A DNA stretch of 64,000 nucleotides from Cryphonectria parasitica EP155 (GCF_011745365.1 NW_024468909.1:868001-932000); one strand, 5' to 3'. Positions 35,127 through 46,289 are shown, numbered from the stretch's first letter. Notes: generated from the letters alone by a model not told the origin. Program-made: numbers and translations.

Positions 35127-36302
35127 TTAGTTGCCCTTGTTCTTCTTGCCCTGGTGGTGGGGCTCACGAGCCTCAATTTCCTCGACGTCACGACCATTGT
35201 TCTTCTTGCCCTTGCCCTGGTGATGGGGCTCACGGGCCTCGAGATCCTCGACATCACGGCCGTTGTTCTTCTTGCCCTTGCCCTGGTGGTGAGGCTCGCG
35301 GGCCTCGAGGTCCTCAACGTCACGACCATTGTTCTTCTTTCCCTTGCCCTGGTGGTGGGGCTCACGAGCCTCAATTTCCTCGACGTCACGACCATTGTTC
35401 TTCTTGCCCTTGCCCTGGTGGTGAGGCTCGCGGGCCTCGAGATCCTCGACATCACGGCCGTTGTTCTTCTTGCCCTTTCCTTGGTGATGGGGCTCGCGGG
35501 CCTCGAGGTCCTCAACGTCACGACCATTGTTCTTCTTTCCCTTGCCCTGGTGATGGGGCTCACGAGCCTCAAGCTCCTCGATATCGCGGCCGTTGTTCTT
35601 CTTGCCCTTTCCTTGGTGGTGGGGCTCACGAGCCTCAACATCACGATCCTCAAGGTCAACCTCCTCTTCCTCCTCGTCATCAACATCGCGACCATTGTTC
35701 TTCTTGCCCTTGCCTTGGTGGTGGGGCTCCCGAGCCTCGATCTCCTCAACATCACGGCCGTTGTTCTTCTTGCCCTTGCCCTGATGGTGGGGCTCACGAG
35801 CCTCAACATCACGGTCCTCAAGGTCAACCTCCTCTTCCTCCTCGTCATCAACATCGCGACCATTGTTCTTCTTGCCCTTGCCTTGGTGGTGGGGCTCCCG
35901 AGCCTCGATCTCCTCAACATCACGGCCGTTGTTCTTCTTGCCCTTGCCCTGATGGTGGGGCTCACGAGCCTCGACATCACGGTCCTCAAGGTCAACTTCC
36001 TCCTCCTCTTCATCGACGTCACGGCCGTTGTTCTTCTTGCCCTTGCCCTGGTGGTGAGGCTCGCGGGCCTCGAGGTCCTCGATATCACGACCGTTATTCT
36101 TCTTGCCCTTTCCTTGGTGATGGGGCTCGCGGACATCCACATTGACGGGCACAGCCAGCGCGGGACCGGCCAGAGCAGCCATCAGGGCGACGCTGCGGCG
36201 CGACAGGGCCACGGAGGTGCTGGGAGCGCTGAGCTCAAAACCAGCGGCGGTCGAGGCCGCAAGGCCCGAGACGAGCAGGCTGAGGACTGAAGGAGCGTGC
36301 AT
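35127..36302 (-). CDS. Secreted tandem-repeat precursor, candidate Kex2-processed (RiPP-like) peptide
   Basis: Single-exon gene of 391 residues. Residues 1-20 form a signal peptide (MHAPSVLSLLVSGLAASTAA). A 37-residue pro-like segment follows, with a dibasic SRR at 34-36 and a second Ala/Leu-rich stretch. Residues 58-391 are 14 tandem units. Thirteen contain the identical 16-mer REPHHQGKGKKNNGRD; the last is shortened (REPHHQGKKNKGN) and ends the protein. Units are 22 residues with linkers VEEIEA, VEDLEA, IEDLEA or IEELEA; units 2, 4 and 6 carry a longer acidic linker (VDDEEEEEVDLEDRDVEA or a one-residue shorter form). The architecture (signal peptide plus near-identical repeats with dibasic sites) is that of fungal KEP/dikaritin precursors, and a UstYa-family gene lies divergently at 38559. 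Unlike known dikaritin cores, the repeat lacks Tyr, Phe, Trp and Cys, and its only dibasic site is KK. Alternative: a secreted, His-rich metal-binding or wall protein. Confidence 0.75.
   Translation of the reverse strand: MHAPSVLSLLVSGLAASTAAGFELSAPSTSVALSRRSVALMAALAGPALAVPVNVDVREPHHQGKGKKNNGRDIEDLEAREPHHQGKGKKNNGRDVDEEEEEVDLEDRDVEAREPHHQGKGKKNNGRDVEEIEAREPHHQGKGKKNNGRDVDDEEEEEVDLEDRDVEAREPHHQGKGKKNNGRDVEEIEAREPHHQGKGKKNNGRDVDDEEEEEVDLEDRDVEAREPHHQGKGKKNNGRDIEELEAREPHHQGKGKKNNGRDVEDLEAREPHHQGKGKKNNGRDVEDLEAREPHHQGKGKKNNGRDVEEIEAREPHHQGKGKKNNGRDVEDLEAREPHHQGKGKKNNGRDVEDLEAREPHHQGKGKKNNGRDVEEIEAREPHHQGKKNKGN
35130..36131 (-). repeat. Coding minisatellite, 14 units of 66-102 bp
   Basis: Tandem in-frame units encode the REPHHQGKGKKNNGRD block. 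Eleven standard units are 66 bp or partial, and three are 99-102 bp with an inserted acidic linker. Near-identity at DNA level implies recent expansion or concerted evolution. Because the unit is a multiple of three without stops, the opposite strand is also open through the array. Confidence 0.95.
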
Positions 36303-38558
36303 CTTGTCGGTTGTGTGTATAAGTAGCGATTGGATGCGCTAAGTTGAAATAGGTATGAAAAAATCACTGGCCGGCCAGGTGAAAGGTGAATGAGTGGATT
36401 AGGTGGAGACGAAAGGGGACAACCCAGGCTAAGATGAGAAGAGAAGAGAAAGGGAGAAGGAAAAAAAAAGTGCTCAGCTGATTAGGGATGGAATGTGGCG
36501 TGAGCATGTTTGGGAGATGAGAGCGTTTTTGCCTTTATATACGATACTTGCCTCCTTACACGTACGAGATGTTCTTCAGTCATTCGCCCGGGTGAAGACG
36601 ACGGCCCCTCCGGGGAGAAGGGGGTTCGCAAGCTGCGAACAGCCACGTCTAGCCATGGTCATGCGAGACGGGACGATGACGAGACCAAGTTCGTGGAAAC
36701 TGTGTTGCGACTTGGGCATAATTTGGGACGATAGAGGGAAGACCAGGCCCTGCTCGCACAAGTGGATTCCGTCTGAGAATCGGTCTCATCGTTCATCCTG
36801 GGGCAAATCTGGTTCACCGTGTGCGGCCTCTGAGCCCAAAGATCCATGGGTTGGCATTGCTTTGGCAGTGATGGGACAAGGCTGAGACTGAGCTTAAGAG
36901 AGGCGGGACGAGACGTTCTGGGTGTGAGATGAGAGTTTGGTATGGTCTCGAAGAGAGCCAGGGACTACCTGCCCTCACAAGGCTGGTGGCTAATAAGACA
37001 CAGATCTTGCGAATCTGAGGGCGAAGGACGAACAGATGTTCCCCAGACACTCTGAACAAGCCCTAGAGGCGGGTCCCCGGCGATTTATCCCCGTACATAT
37101 GCCGTTTTTTCCGATTATACTTCCGATACTGACCTGAAAGTTTCGATTAGCAGCGTGACTCTGTACGTACTCAAAGCTGAGAGGAGATGAATAGATGAGG
37201 CCTCAGCTGGTGCAGCTGAGGGTGGTCTTGAAAATCAGAGCGTGATGTCAAGGAAGGTGACAAAGTGGCCCACTCAGATGCTGTGTCTCTCATTCTCTGG
37301 TTGATAGCCGAATATATCCATTAAGCATACTTAATGGGATCAACTTTGGATGCAAAATGGCATGGCATCGCGTAAATCATAATCGCCGATCCTTAACACA
37401 TAAGCCAGGCCTGCAAGGTTGAGGATAGAATACACATGACTATGGATGTCGCTGCGCCAGGATGAGGCTCAAAAGGCGTTGAAACTCGACGCGATTTGTC
37501 GTCGCAATGTTCATTTTTCCGAGACAAGTCGTTGTCGAGGCTAAAAGTGCTCTCGTTTGGCTGGTCATTGCCATGACAAGGGAAAAAATTGGAGCAGTTT
37601 GAACCCTGTAAATATTCTCCAGTATAGGCAGTAGCAACCATGCTCGTTGTGAAGCGTTTAGCCGGGCGCTATTCCTGGTTCGCCAAGATGAAACGCTCAT
37701 ACCTTCCCCAAGCTCGTGACGGACAACAACCGACCAAGACTCTGAGATGCGACAGCAATGGCTCACAGAATGATACTGGAATTTTTATTATATAATCAGG
37801 CTGAGGGGCCAATTGACACACCAATTCTATGTTTTGATACGGCAAAAAATGGCGAGTCATAATCGTAACAGAAATATTCATCGAAGCCCACGAGAGAGAC
37901 AGGAACGGCCCGGCTGATCGTGGACGAATTACTACTCTGGTTCACTCGAAACACCGTCGACGCCAAGCGACACGCCTCAGAAGAGCAACTCCTGAATCCG
38001 CTTCTCCCCACCGCGTCTCTTCAAACACACCCTAGCCTGCGAGGTGTCTCATGAGTCGCTCTGCTTGCATCATCAGACGTCTCGTACCGAATAGCCACTT
38101 GTCTCACACAGGTTTGTGTAAACAGTTTGCTTCTCTTCTGCTTCTCTCTCTCTCTTTCATCCTAATTCGCCTCACTTTCCTTCTCTTTCTCTCCCTTTAC
38201 TCTATTTCGCAAGGGCTGGTTCCTGGTAAAACGTTGATCACACTGCACCAAGCTCTGGTTATTCCTGCTTCCACGATCTTCTGGGAATCATTTCAGATCA
38301 CAAAGGCTTGGCTCAGTTGATCTGGCTTTGAGACGATCACGAGGCAACTCTATTCACGGAACGACAGTTCCGGCTACGAAGACTACTCAGTCGTCTGTGT
38401 TGCTCTATTCACCTCCAGTCTCCGGCTGCTTTGTCTTCCTTCTTCCATCTAGCTCACTTTCATTCTTCTCACTACACCTGGCGTGTGTTTCTTTTCAAAT
38501 CATACAGTCTGTGACTGCAACCAAACCCCTTTTGGATACCATATTCCAATTCATCATC
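36303..38558. other. 2.26-kb divergent intergenic region between repeat precursor and UstYa-like gene
   Basis: Shared upstream sequence of two head-to-head genes. No intervening gene was recognised. The last 500 bp before 38559 are pyrimidine-rich leader; short frames at 36493-36885 and 38051-38320 have no recognisable family. Confidence 0.6.
36367..36378. promoter_or_regulatory. 12-bp perfect palindrome upstream of the repeat precursor
   Basis: CTGGCCGGCCAG is a perfect inverted repeat 65 bp before the precursor start codon. It contains CCGG-centred half-sites of the kind bound by Zn2Cys6 regulators. A CCAAT motif lies between it and the ATG on the gene's strand. Regulatory function is inferred from position only. 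Confidence 0.35.
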
Positions 38559-39670
38559 ATGCCTAGGAAAGCCTACCGTCCCCTCGCCGCCGACGAGGAA
38601 CAGAGCCGGAGCAGCTCAGACACGTTCTGCGAGAAGGAGCCGCTACGAGTGAGGTTCGAAGATGACAAGTTCGAGCGAGATGTCAGGACGAGGATGCTCG
38701 ACTTTCTCTTCAGGAACTGGGCTTGGATCGCACATACCATACTGTTGTCGATATCATTGATCCTTTTCACCATTTCTTTTTGCCAGAGGACGGCGAGGAT
38801 ATCGGATCTGGCAGTCACACAACAATACGCGTCATACTGTACGTCATTTCCGATCTCATCCCGTGTGCGGACAAGAGAGAAGCAGAGAGTTTGCATCTGA
38901 CAACGAGTACAGCACCGGTGGCGCCCATCGTCAAGTATGAGACCGTACGGTACAATCTCACACCGCTGGTGGAGGGACCCTTTGTCGGCTTTGGACCCAA
39001 AGTGGACGAGGCATGGGATTCTATTGCCAACGACAGTATGTTTTGCTTGTTCTTTTCCCATTGAGCGTGGTGTACGGCCTGCAGGCGAAGTTACACACAG
39101 CAAGTACTGACGAGGTGGTTACTGTATAGTGGGCGATCAGATGATCTCCGAAGAAGAGCTGAACAGGCTTGGCCTCCCAAAGAACTCGCTGAAGGTCAAG
39201 GACCCGGCGACGGGCGTGGTCGGCTACCGCGCCGCAGTCGAGGTGTTCCACCAGCTGCACTGCCTGAACCTCCTACGGCAGTACATCTACAAGGACTATT
39301 ATATCAACATTTACAGCGATATCCAGGAGGAGGAGGAGGGTTTGAAGGGCCACGTCGGTATGTTTAACACGAGGGGTATTCCCCATATAGAACATAAACA
39401 CACATCCAAACTGCATCCTTTCTCAGATGGTATTATCTCAGACCAACTTCGCTGACACATATTCATCAAGACCACTGCCTGGAGGCGATTCGGATCAACC
39501 TCATGTGCACAGCCGACATTGGCATCTTCACGTTCAGGGAGTATCCGGAGTACGGGTACGAGAAGGACGATTTCTGGCCGGACTTTAGTACGCTGCACAC
39601 ATGCAGAAACTTCGATACCATTCACCAGTGGGCCATCGACCACACCGTCTCGTGGACTCACGATGTGTGA
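38559..39670 (+). CDS. UstYa-family (DUF3328) oxidase-like membrane protein
   Basis: Family members install oxidative ring closures or hydroxylations in fungal cyclic peptides (ustiloxin, phomopsin, asperipin, cyclochlorotine). Four exons join in frame to 276 residues: 38559-38838, 38913-39035, 39130-39357 and 39471-39670. A polar N-terminus (to about residue 52) precedes one transmembrane helix (residues 53-75, NWAWIAHTILLSISLILF), typical of UstYa proteins. The luminal part contains YSPVAPIVKYETVRYNL-type strand sequence. Both diagnostic HxxHC motifs follow: HQLHC (175-179) and HVDHC (209-213), the second rebuilt across the last intron as HVDHCLEAIR. The ending TCRNFDTIHQWAIDHTV is also family-like. 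All catalytic-motif residues are intact. The nearest upstream gene is the divergent repeat precursor at 35127-36302. UstYa genes also occur with NRPS genes; none is visible in this window. Confidence 0.92.
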
Positions 39671-42600
39671 GAGGATCCCCATCTCACGTATTGATCCACG
39701 ACACATTAGCGTTTGCGGCGACGAATGCATCATCATTCTTTCTTTTTGGCATTACAATACATTAATTTCAACCCGTGACTTATTGCTGGCCTCGAAGCAG
39801 TTGTCCCAGTGCATTGTGGCTGCACAATACTTGAATTGATATGGGTATCTCATGTTGGAGCTCGCTCGTGATGGTCCTCTCTTTTGACGAGCAATAGAAG
39901 TCCTATGGGACACCCTCACTCTCTATACATTCTGACCTGGGGACAAACGACGCCAAGTTGATGGCCCAGCATTTAGAAGATACCCTCTTCAAAACTCGTT
40001 CTCGATGTACTTGTACTTCTGCCGATACAATCTGATAGCTCATTCGACTATAGCTTAAAGACGTCTCGCGATCCAGTCTGCTCTCGTAGTAGTCTGGTCA
40101 GCGATGACTAATTAACGAGTTCCGGCTGTTGTATGTTCTGCTGCTTGAGCATCTGGTGGGGTGTTCCTTATACTTGTGGCGATTATTTCTCGAGAAAAGG
40201 GCAATGAGGGGCGAGTATACGTATAGTCAGAGTGACTGATGACTCTCACACTTGCTGCGAAACCGTTATTCATGCCAAAATGAAGAGCACATACCAGCGT
40301 CGTCCCGGAAGCCTGGGCATCCGGATCATTTGCACTCCGGCTCGGACTGTGGAGCTCGTTGGTCCTTGCTTGCCCCTGAGTGAGCCCAGCGGCGATGTCG
40401 GAGTTCCCATTCCCCAGAAATGATATGCATGGACAATGTGTCGTCATGTCATATTAATTGGGTTCCCATCTTTCCGGACATAACCTCCTACGATCCATCA
40501 CCCTGAAGTTGTCGTCTTCGCTGTTACTGCTGTAGGTTGAGATGAAGCGCCTTTGACTGGGGTTCAACTGTTCTGTAGGTAGGTGTTTTCATTTGTTCTT
40601 TCATTTTCTTTTCAAAGTATCAAGTCGGGCTTTATTTTGCGTGCTGGTGACTGTATTGCAACCGTAGCAGTGAAGCACACACAGTAATACCGTGTAGTAT
40701 TGCACTAATATGACAGAGCAGCAGCATGGGGCCCAGCAGATCGGATTCTAGCGAGTTAGGCTCGGAACCACAATTTCTTAATCATGAATTGTTTATCAGA
40801 TCGAGGGCAGCACTCTGATTTGATCAGCCTTGAAAATGGCTGTTTTTGGTCACTGCAACGACCAAAGAATGCATGTGCACAGGCTAAAAGCCACCTGCAA
40901 GAGGATGGAGGTCAGACTACCCAACGGACTCATACTACAATCCGTACCGTGGCGCTTCTTTCCCTTGCTATTACACCTGCATGGTCTATCCTGTACAGAT
41001 TTGGAGAGGCGGTGACGATGGGCCGTACATTAGCTCGCTGGCTCAGGACGGATCCGAATGTCAAATTCTCAGGCCACTTTGAGAAATCTCCAATTCCACC
41101 CCCAATCGCCCATCCCATCACCCACCACCCCTGTCGTGCATGGCGCCGCTTAGCCCAGCTTCCGGCGCGGCGTTTGGTTTGCCCAAGGTTTTGTTAACCT
41201 TTCAGAAGAAGCAACGGCGCAGGAGGCAACTGGAAATGGGTTTTATTCCCAACGCAATTCCCAATGGCACTATGGTACGTACCCTTGACCTCCCCTGCCC
41301 CTTTGGCGCCACCGCTTCTACCCCCCCCCTTCCGACAGCGTGCCCCCAGGGAACGAATCAGAGCATTGCTATGCTCCACCTGTCGTGCAATTATCATGGT
41401 GGTTGCACGACTTGACAGCAGACCAACACGCAAAGGATGCGCTTTGGGAAAGGCGGGATGGGCATTTTGGATTGGACGGGCCCATTCACGTTTTGAGGTT
41501 GATCGTACGGTTCCGTGAATCGACAAGACAGGGATGGGGATGGAGGGCTTGGTACTGGGCAGTGCGCTGGTCAGTGCAATTTAGGGAGGAATCTGACTTG
41601 CATTTTGTTGAGAAGACCGTACTACGTACAGAGTATAATACTTATGGTTACTCCCACACCATCGCATGCCAGATTACTGTCAAACCAATTACTAGAAAAA
41701 GAAGAAGAAGGGAAATACCCAACACGGTCGTTGTTGCTCCTCCTCTACTATGTACACGGTATATGCTATGTGGTCCCATGGTGGACTTCTGGGTTAGTGA
41801 TCTCGTCAGTCAAGCCTTAGTTCTTTCCCAAGAGCCTGCAGTTGGTCAGATCCCACTAGGCATTTCTCAGTAGTCAGGACCCCCTTCGTGCAGTAAGCTA
41901 AGGTCTACAGGGGGGGGTGCATATCCTTCACCCTGTCCTGCAGTAATCTGTGTTGCCCCGCCCCTTTCCTGTCTTCAAGTCTTCGTGGAACTGTCATAAT
42001 GTCCTCCTGTTAGGCAGGGCAATAAAAGAAGTAATTAAAAATCACGTACATGCCATAGTACAACAAAGTAGACCAAGGCCGGCATCGTACAAAACTTGAG
42101 GTGCAATATCACGCCGATAGGGAGCTTGGGCCGCGGCGTTTCCCTTATCGATCTAGGATTAGGGAAAACAAAGAGAAGAGAAAAAAAACGAAAAGAAAAT
42201 TTCGCGAGATTACACATCATACCACGGTCCAAGGAAGCAGTAGCCGCCCCCCCCCCCCCCCTTCCTCTCCCCCCTTCACACCGTGCCGGCGAGTACTCTT
42301 CCCCCGCGATATATTCTCGGTGACCCGCTCGGGTCGGGAACTGTCCATCCTCCGTCACGCGAGTTGCCCTCGATCGAGTCGACTTGTTGCGTGTGGCAAC
42401 GTGGGCCCCTGTGGATCTTTTCCCTGTACAAAGCATTTACCCTTGTTACCCAATTGTATGGCTAAGTGAGTGGGGCGCGCCTCTCGAGATTCTTTTTCTA
42501 GAAGACGGCATCCGCCTTCTTGAACCCACACCTCACCTTTTGTCCTCGGCCCCTTCTTCCCTCCTACTACAACTCTCGACCCTTCCAAAGACAGTATCAC

Positions 42601-42701
42601 CACTGTCGAGCCGTTCCTTGGTCAAACGGGTCCAGGGCCTAACCTGCAACCCGCCTCCTTTCCACTCTATATTCTTGTCCGTCTCCTTCTAGCCGCCCAT
42701 C
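39671..42701. other. 3-kb spacer, no recognised gene
   Basis: Contains the UstYa-like 3' UTR and the erg3 upstream region. It has a 15-C run at 42247-42261 and a purine-rich block at 42165-42205. No additional tailoring enzyme, transporter or regulator for a peptide cluster was found by reading both strands. Confidence 0.55.
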
Positions 42702-43823
42702 ATGGATGTCGTCCTCGAGGTGCTCGACACCTTTGGTGTCGACTACATCTATGCAACCCTCTACCCGGCGCATCCCGCCTCGTACAACTTCCAGAACCCC
42801 CCGGCAAACCAGTCAATTGACCAGCAGGTCTTCTCAACATGGGTCTACAAACCATCTACCGAATACTTTTCCCTCGAGCCTTCAAAATATGCCTACATGA
42901 GCGCATGGCCCCGCGATAACATCTTCCGCCAGGCCTTGTCGCTGTTCTTCATCGTCTGGTAAGTGTCCGCCGTGTCGTACGCCCCCGAGTGCGATCTTGA
43001 CAAATCTTAACTAACATGACATCTCTGGGCTAGGTTATTTGGCTTCCTGTTGTACTTCGCCTTCGCCTCGCTGTCATATTGCTTCGTCTTCGACAAGAAG
43101 ACCATGGAGCACCCCAAATACCTCCGCAACCAGATCGGCCTCGAGATCAAGCAGACCTTGGCCGCCCTTCCCGGCATGTCTGTCTGCACGACGGTCATGA
43201 TGCTTCTCGAGGTGCGCGGGTACTGCAAGCTGTACGATGTGTTCGAGGACGCGCCCTTCCCCGGCTACAACTGGATCCAGTATCCATTCTTCATCATGTT
43301 CACCGACTTCTGCATCTACTGGATCCATCGCTGGCTGCACCACCCGCTCATCTACAAGCGTCTTCACAAGCCGCATCACAAGTGGATCATGCCGACCCCC
43401 TTCGCCTCCCATGCCTTCCACCCCCTCGATGGCTTTGCCCAGTCCCTACCCTACCACATCTTCCCCCTCATCTTCCCCCTGCAGAAGGTCGCCTTCCTCC
43501 TGCTCTTCGTCATCGTCAACATTTGGACCATTCTGATCCACGACGGCGAGTTTGTCTCGGATAACCCCGTCATCAACGGCGCGGCCTGCCACAGCATTCA
43601 CCACCTCGCCTTTAACTACAACTACGGTCAGTACACCACTCTCTGGGATAGACTGGGCGGTAGCTACCGCAAGCCCGACCGCGCCATGTTCGACAAGGAG
43701 AAGAACATGTCCAAGGAGCAGTGGGAGAAGCAGAGCAGGGAGATGGAGAAGATTGTCAAGGTGGTTGAGGGCGAGGACGACAGGTCCTACGAGCCCAAGA
43801 TCGAGAACAAGAAGACGAGGTAG
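42702..43823 (+). CDS. erg3: C-5 sterol desaturase (ergosterol biosynthesis)
   Basis: Introduces the C5-C6 double bond of episterol in the ER membrane, a late step of ergosterol synthesis. Exons 42702-42958 and 43034-43823 join in frame (W split across the intron) to 348 residues. The fatty-acid-hydroxylase-type di-iron histidine clusters are all present: HRWLHH, HKPHHK and the C-terminal HSIHH. There are four hydrophobic segments ([64 protein letters not shown]). The start [22 protein letters not shown] and NFQNPP are typical of fungal Erg3. The C-terminal tail is charged and lysine-rich (KIENKKTR), suitable for ER retention. Length equals the family norm. Two Erg3 paralogues often occur in filamentous fungi; which this is cannot be told. 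Confidence 0.96.
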
Positions 43824-46289
43824 AGGCTTGCCTCTTGTCGGAGTCGCACCGGGCATAGCCTATACGGGTAGCACGTCGAAACGTACAGACCCCCGGTGTG
43901 AGGAACATAAAAGCCCAGCGGGAGAGGCTGGGCGCGGCGCAAATGTTTCTGGCATTTACGATCAAATTGGCCGGTTCACTTCAGTAACACGAATCGTCCC
44001 AACGATCTGGGATCTTTGTACATAAGGTTATGGAATCCCCCCGTTTATAGCCCGCGGGCCTCAAGGGGATCATCTTGGCCTGGTAGTGGCAGGAGCTGCA
44101 GCACCACCACTACCACCACAACCAGATGGACCAACGCATTTGCATACGAGTATGGAAGGAAAATTGGGCAGAGTTGGGAGGCGGAACGATCTTGGAGGAT
44201 GATGATTGATTTTTATATGGGCCTTGCCAACCCTCTCCGTTGGCGATAAGGCATACATTTGCAGAATCCGCCGGCCTGTGCCGTCGGTATGCGATGGTGC
44301 CGCCTCGTCGCCACAACGAAATCTTGGACTATCTTAATACTGGGTAATGTTTCCCTCCCCGCCTCTCATTATCCTTGTGCGTACAAGGAAGAAAGGCGGG
44401 GAGGCGAATGAACCGCGAATAACGCGTGTGACGAACGATAATTATGGTGTTGTAATAGAACGAATGAGCAATTCTACTCTGCCTCACCTTTTTGTTGATC
44501 ATCCTGATGTTTTCCTGCTCATAGTCCGAGAGCCTGGTGATCTTATGGTCTGCACCTTTACAAGAAGCCCTCATCGATCCTGAGGATGTTTGTCCCCTTT
44601 GTTAACGAGGTACACTGCTAGCCCCAACAGGAGCTCGACGACCCCTGGGCCTTTGCTGGGACTGCCTAGTAGGGAGAGGGAATCTGCTTGATGTCGTAGT
44701 ATCTCGGTCAACATCTGTACACCTTAACACCTTCAACTCAACTTCATTTGAAGGATTAGTAAGTATTCTCTGTCCTTGTTTACCACCGGACAGACAGACC
44801 ATTGAAGAGGGAAACAAAAGTAAAGTCCCAACAAGGCAAAGAAAGACGACTGGTTGAACAAGTTGCCCTGCCTACTCACATGTTTCTGATCAGTCTTCTT
44901 GTAAACTTGCTCAGAGGTTTGACAGCATACTAGTTAAGGATGGAAGGGAAGGAGGTTGAAAGGGCAGCAGCAAAAAAGGGAAGAAAAAATGGAGGCAGAA
45001 TAAAGTTGACAGATAGGGGACCAAGAAAGACGGAAGAAGTAAAGAGAGGAAAGGAAAAGGAAAGAGAGACTTGGGGGGGAAAAGGGTGGGGGGAGGGGGG
45101 CACAAGAGCAAAAGTGAAAAGATGTGCCACCGACGAGCACCTAGCGTGTGAGCGCTGCTTCAGCTGCAGAGCCATTGAGTCGATCGCAGCGTCTGCCTGA
45201 GCTATGCAGCTGAAGTAGTGCCCACAAGCCAGGTGCTCATCGGTGGTAAGGGAAGAGCGGGGTGGAAACAGTTATATAGACAGGAACCAGGCAGGTCTGT
45301 GAATGGAGAAAGAAGCAGGCTTCTGTATCTGTGTCGACATCAGCATTTTTAGACAAGTAATACTTTTCAAGGAGGCTGGGGGACTGACGCCAGAGTCTGC
45401 TGATGGACCTGCCCTTTTTCTGAGCCTCGAGGTGATATCCTCTGCCCTGGCTTGTCTCTCCTGGCTATAGGCTCAGGAACCACGCTGTATCCATTTGCTC
45501 ATTCTGAGGAGCTTTCTCTTTGGTTCATCCATTCTTCCTCTCAAGCTAAATACTCAACCTGGTATACTTCTTGCTCACAGTAATGCCTCATGCAACTTGA
45601 TGCCATCTTCCAACACTAGCTGGCGACTTTCCTCAACGCCCATGGATGGCCCACCCACGCTAATTGCATTTGAACGGTTTGATATGCTCTGAAAGAGGGA
45701 ACCTCGTGCCATGAGACTTTCCACCCTTTGTTGCTAGATACGATAACGCTGAGGAAGACCTCGGGAGAAAAATGCATTGGCTAGCACTTGAAACTAATGA
45801 GCTATGTATCTGATATCAGAAGTATAGGTTGAGAAAGAAAGGGAAAAGTAGATCTGGCGTCTGCCATGCGGTGCTATAATTTTCAAGCCTCGACTTGAGG
45901 AAGAATAGCAAATCAACCCATGGTGCCTCAACACCAACAAGCCTGCTCCCTACCAACAGAATAGGGTGGGCAATTAACTTCTCTCGGCAATTCGAGTGCA
46001 ACAGTACCATTCCACAAAACGCCATCGCAAGAGTCCGTCGTCACCACGAAAGATAATAAGGCTTGCAACGAAAAGAAAAGACATAAGAAAAAAAAGAAAT
46101 AGCAAAAGGAAGAAAGAAAAAAAGGATATCACATCGGGTCCCACCCGCTGCCCACGCACAAAGCGCCCGTCACCACCAGAGTGAACCAACTCTCTTCCCC
46201 AGCGCCTCTGTCCTTTCTATAACTGAAACACGGGTATTGTGCCGTCACTCCTCTTCCTCCTTTCCCCCCTTCCTCTCCTCATATTGTAT
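43824..46289. other. 2.5-kb spacer with one strong imperfect hairpin
   Basis: No gene recognised. It contains a GA/purine-rich block (44940-45110) and the inverted repeat at 45127-45246 listed separately. Confidence 0.55.
45127..45246. repeat. Imperfect inverted repeat, 45-nt arms
   Basis: Arm 45127-45171 (CCACCGACGAGCACCT...) pairs with the reverse complement of 45202-45246 (AGGTGCTCATCGGTGG at its end). About 8 of 45 positions mismatch, mostly C/T or G/A type. The loop is 30 nt. The arms have no coding context. It could be a MITE-like remnant, a hairpin RNA source or an RIP-altered palindrome. Confidence 0.75.

Noticed and set aside
35154..36290. 378-codon + strand frame of Leu/Val repeats over the precursor array
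   Set aside because: By-product of a stop-free tandem repeat; the minus frame has the signal peptide and coherent charged units.
36493..36885. 130-codon frame between precursor and UstYa-like gene as a third cluster gene
   Set aside because: No motif, signal peptide or family resemblance; lies in the divergent promoter region.
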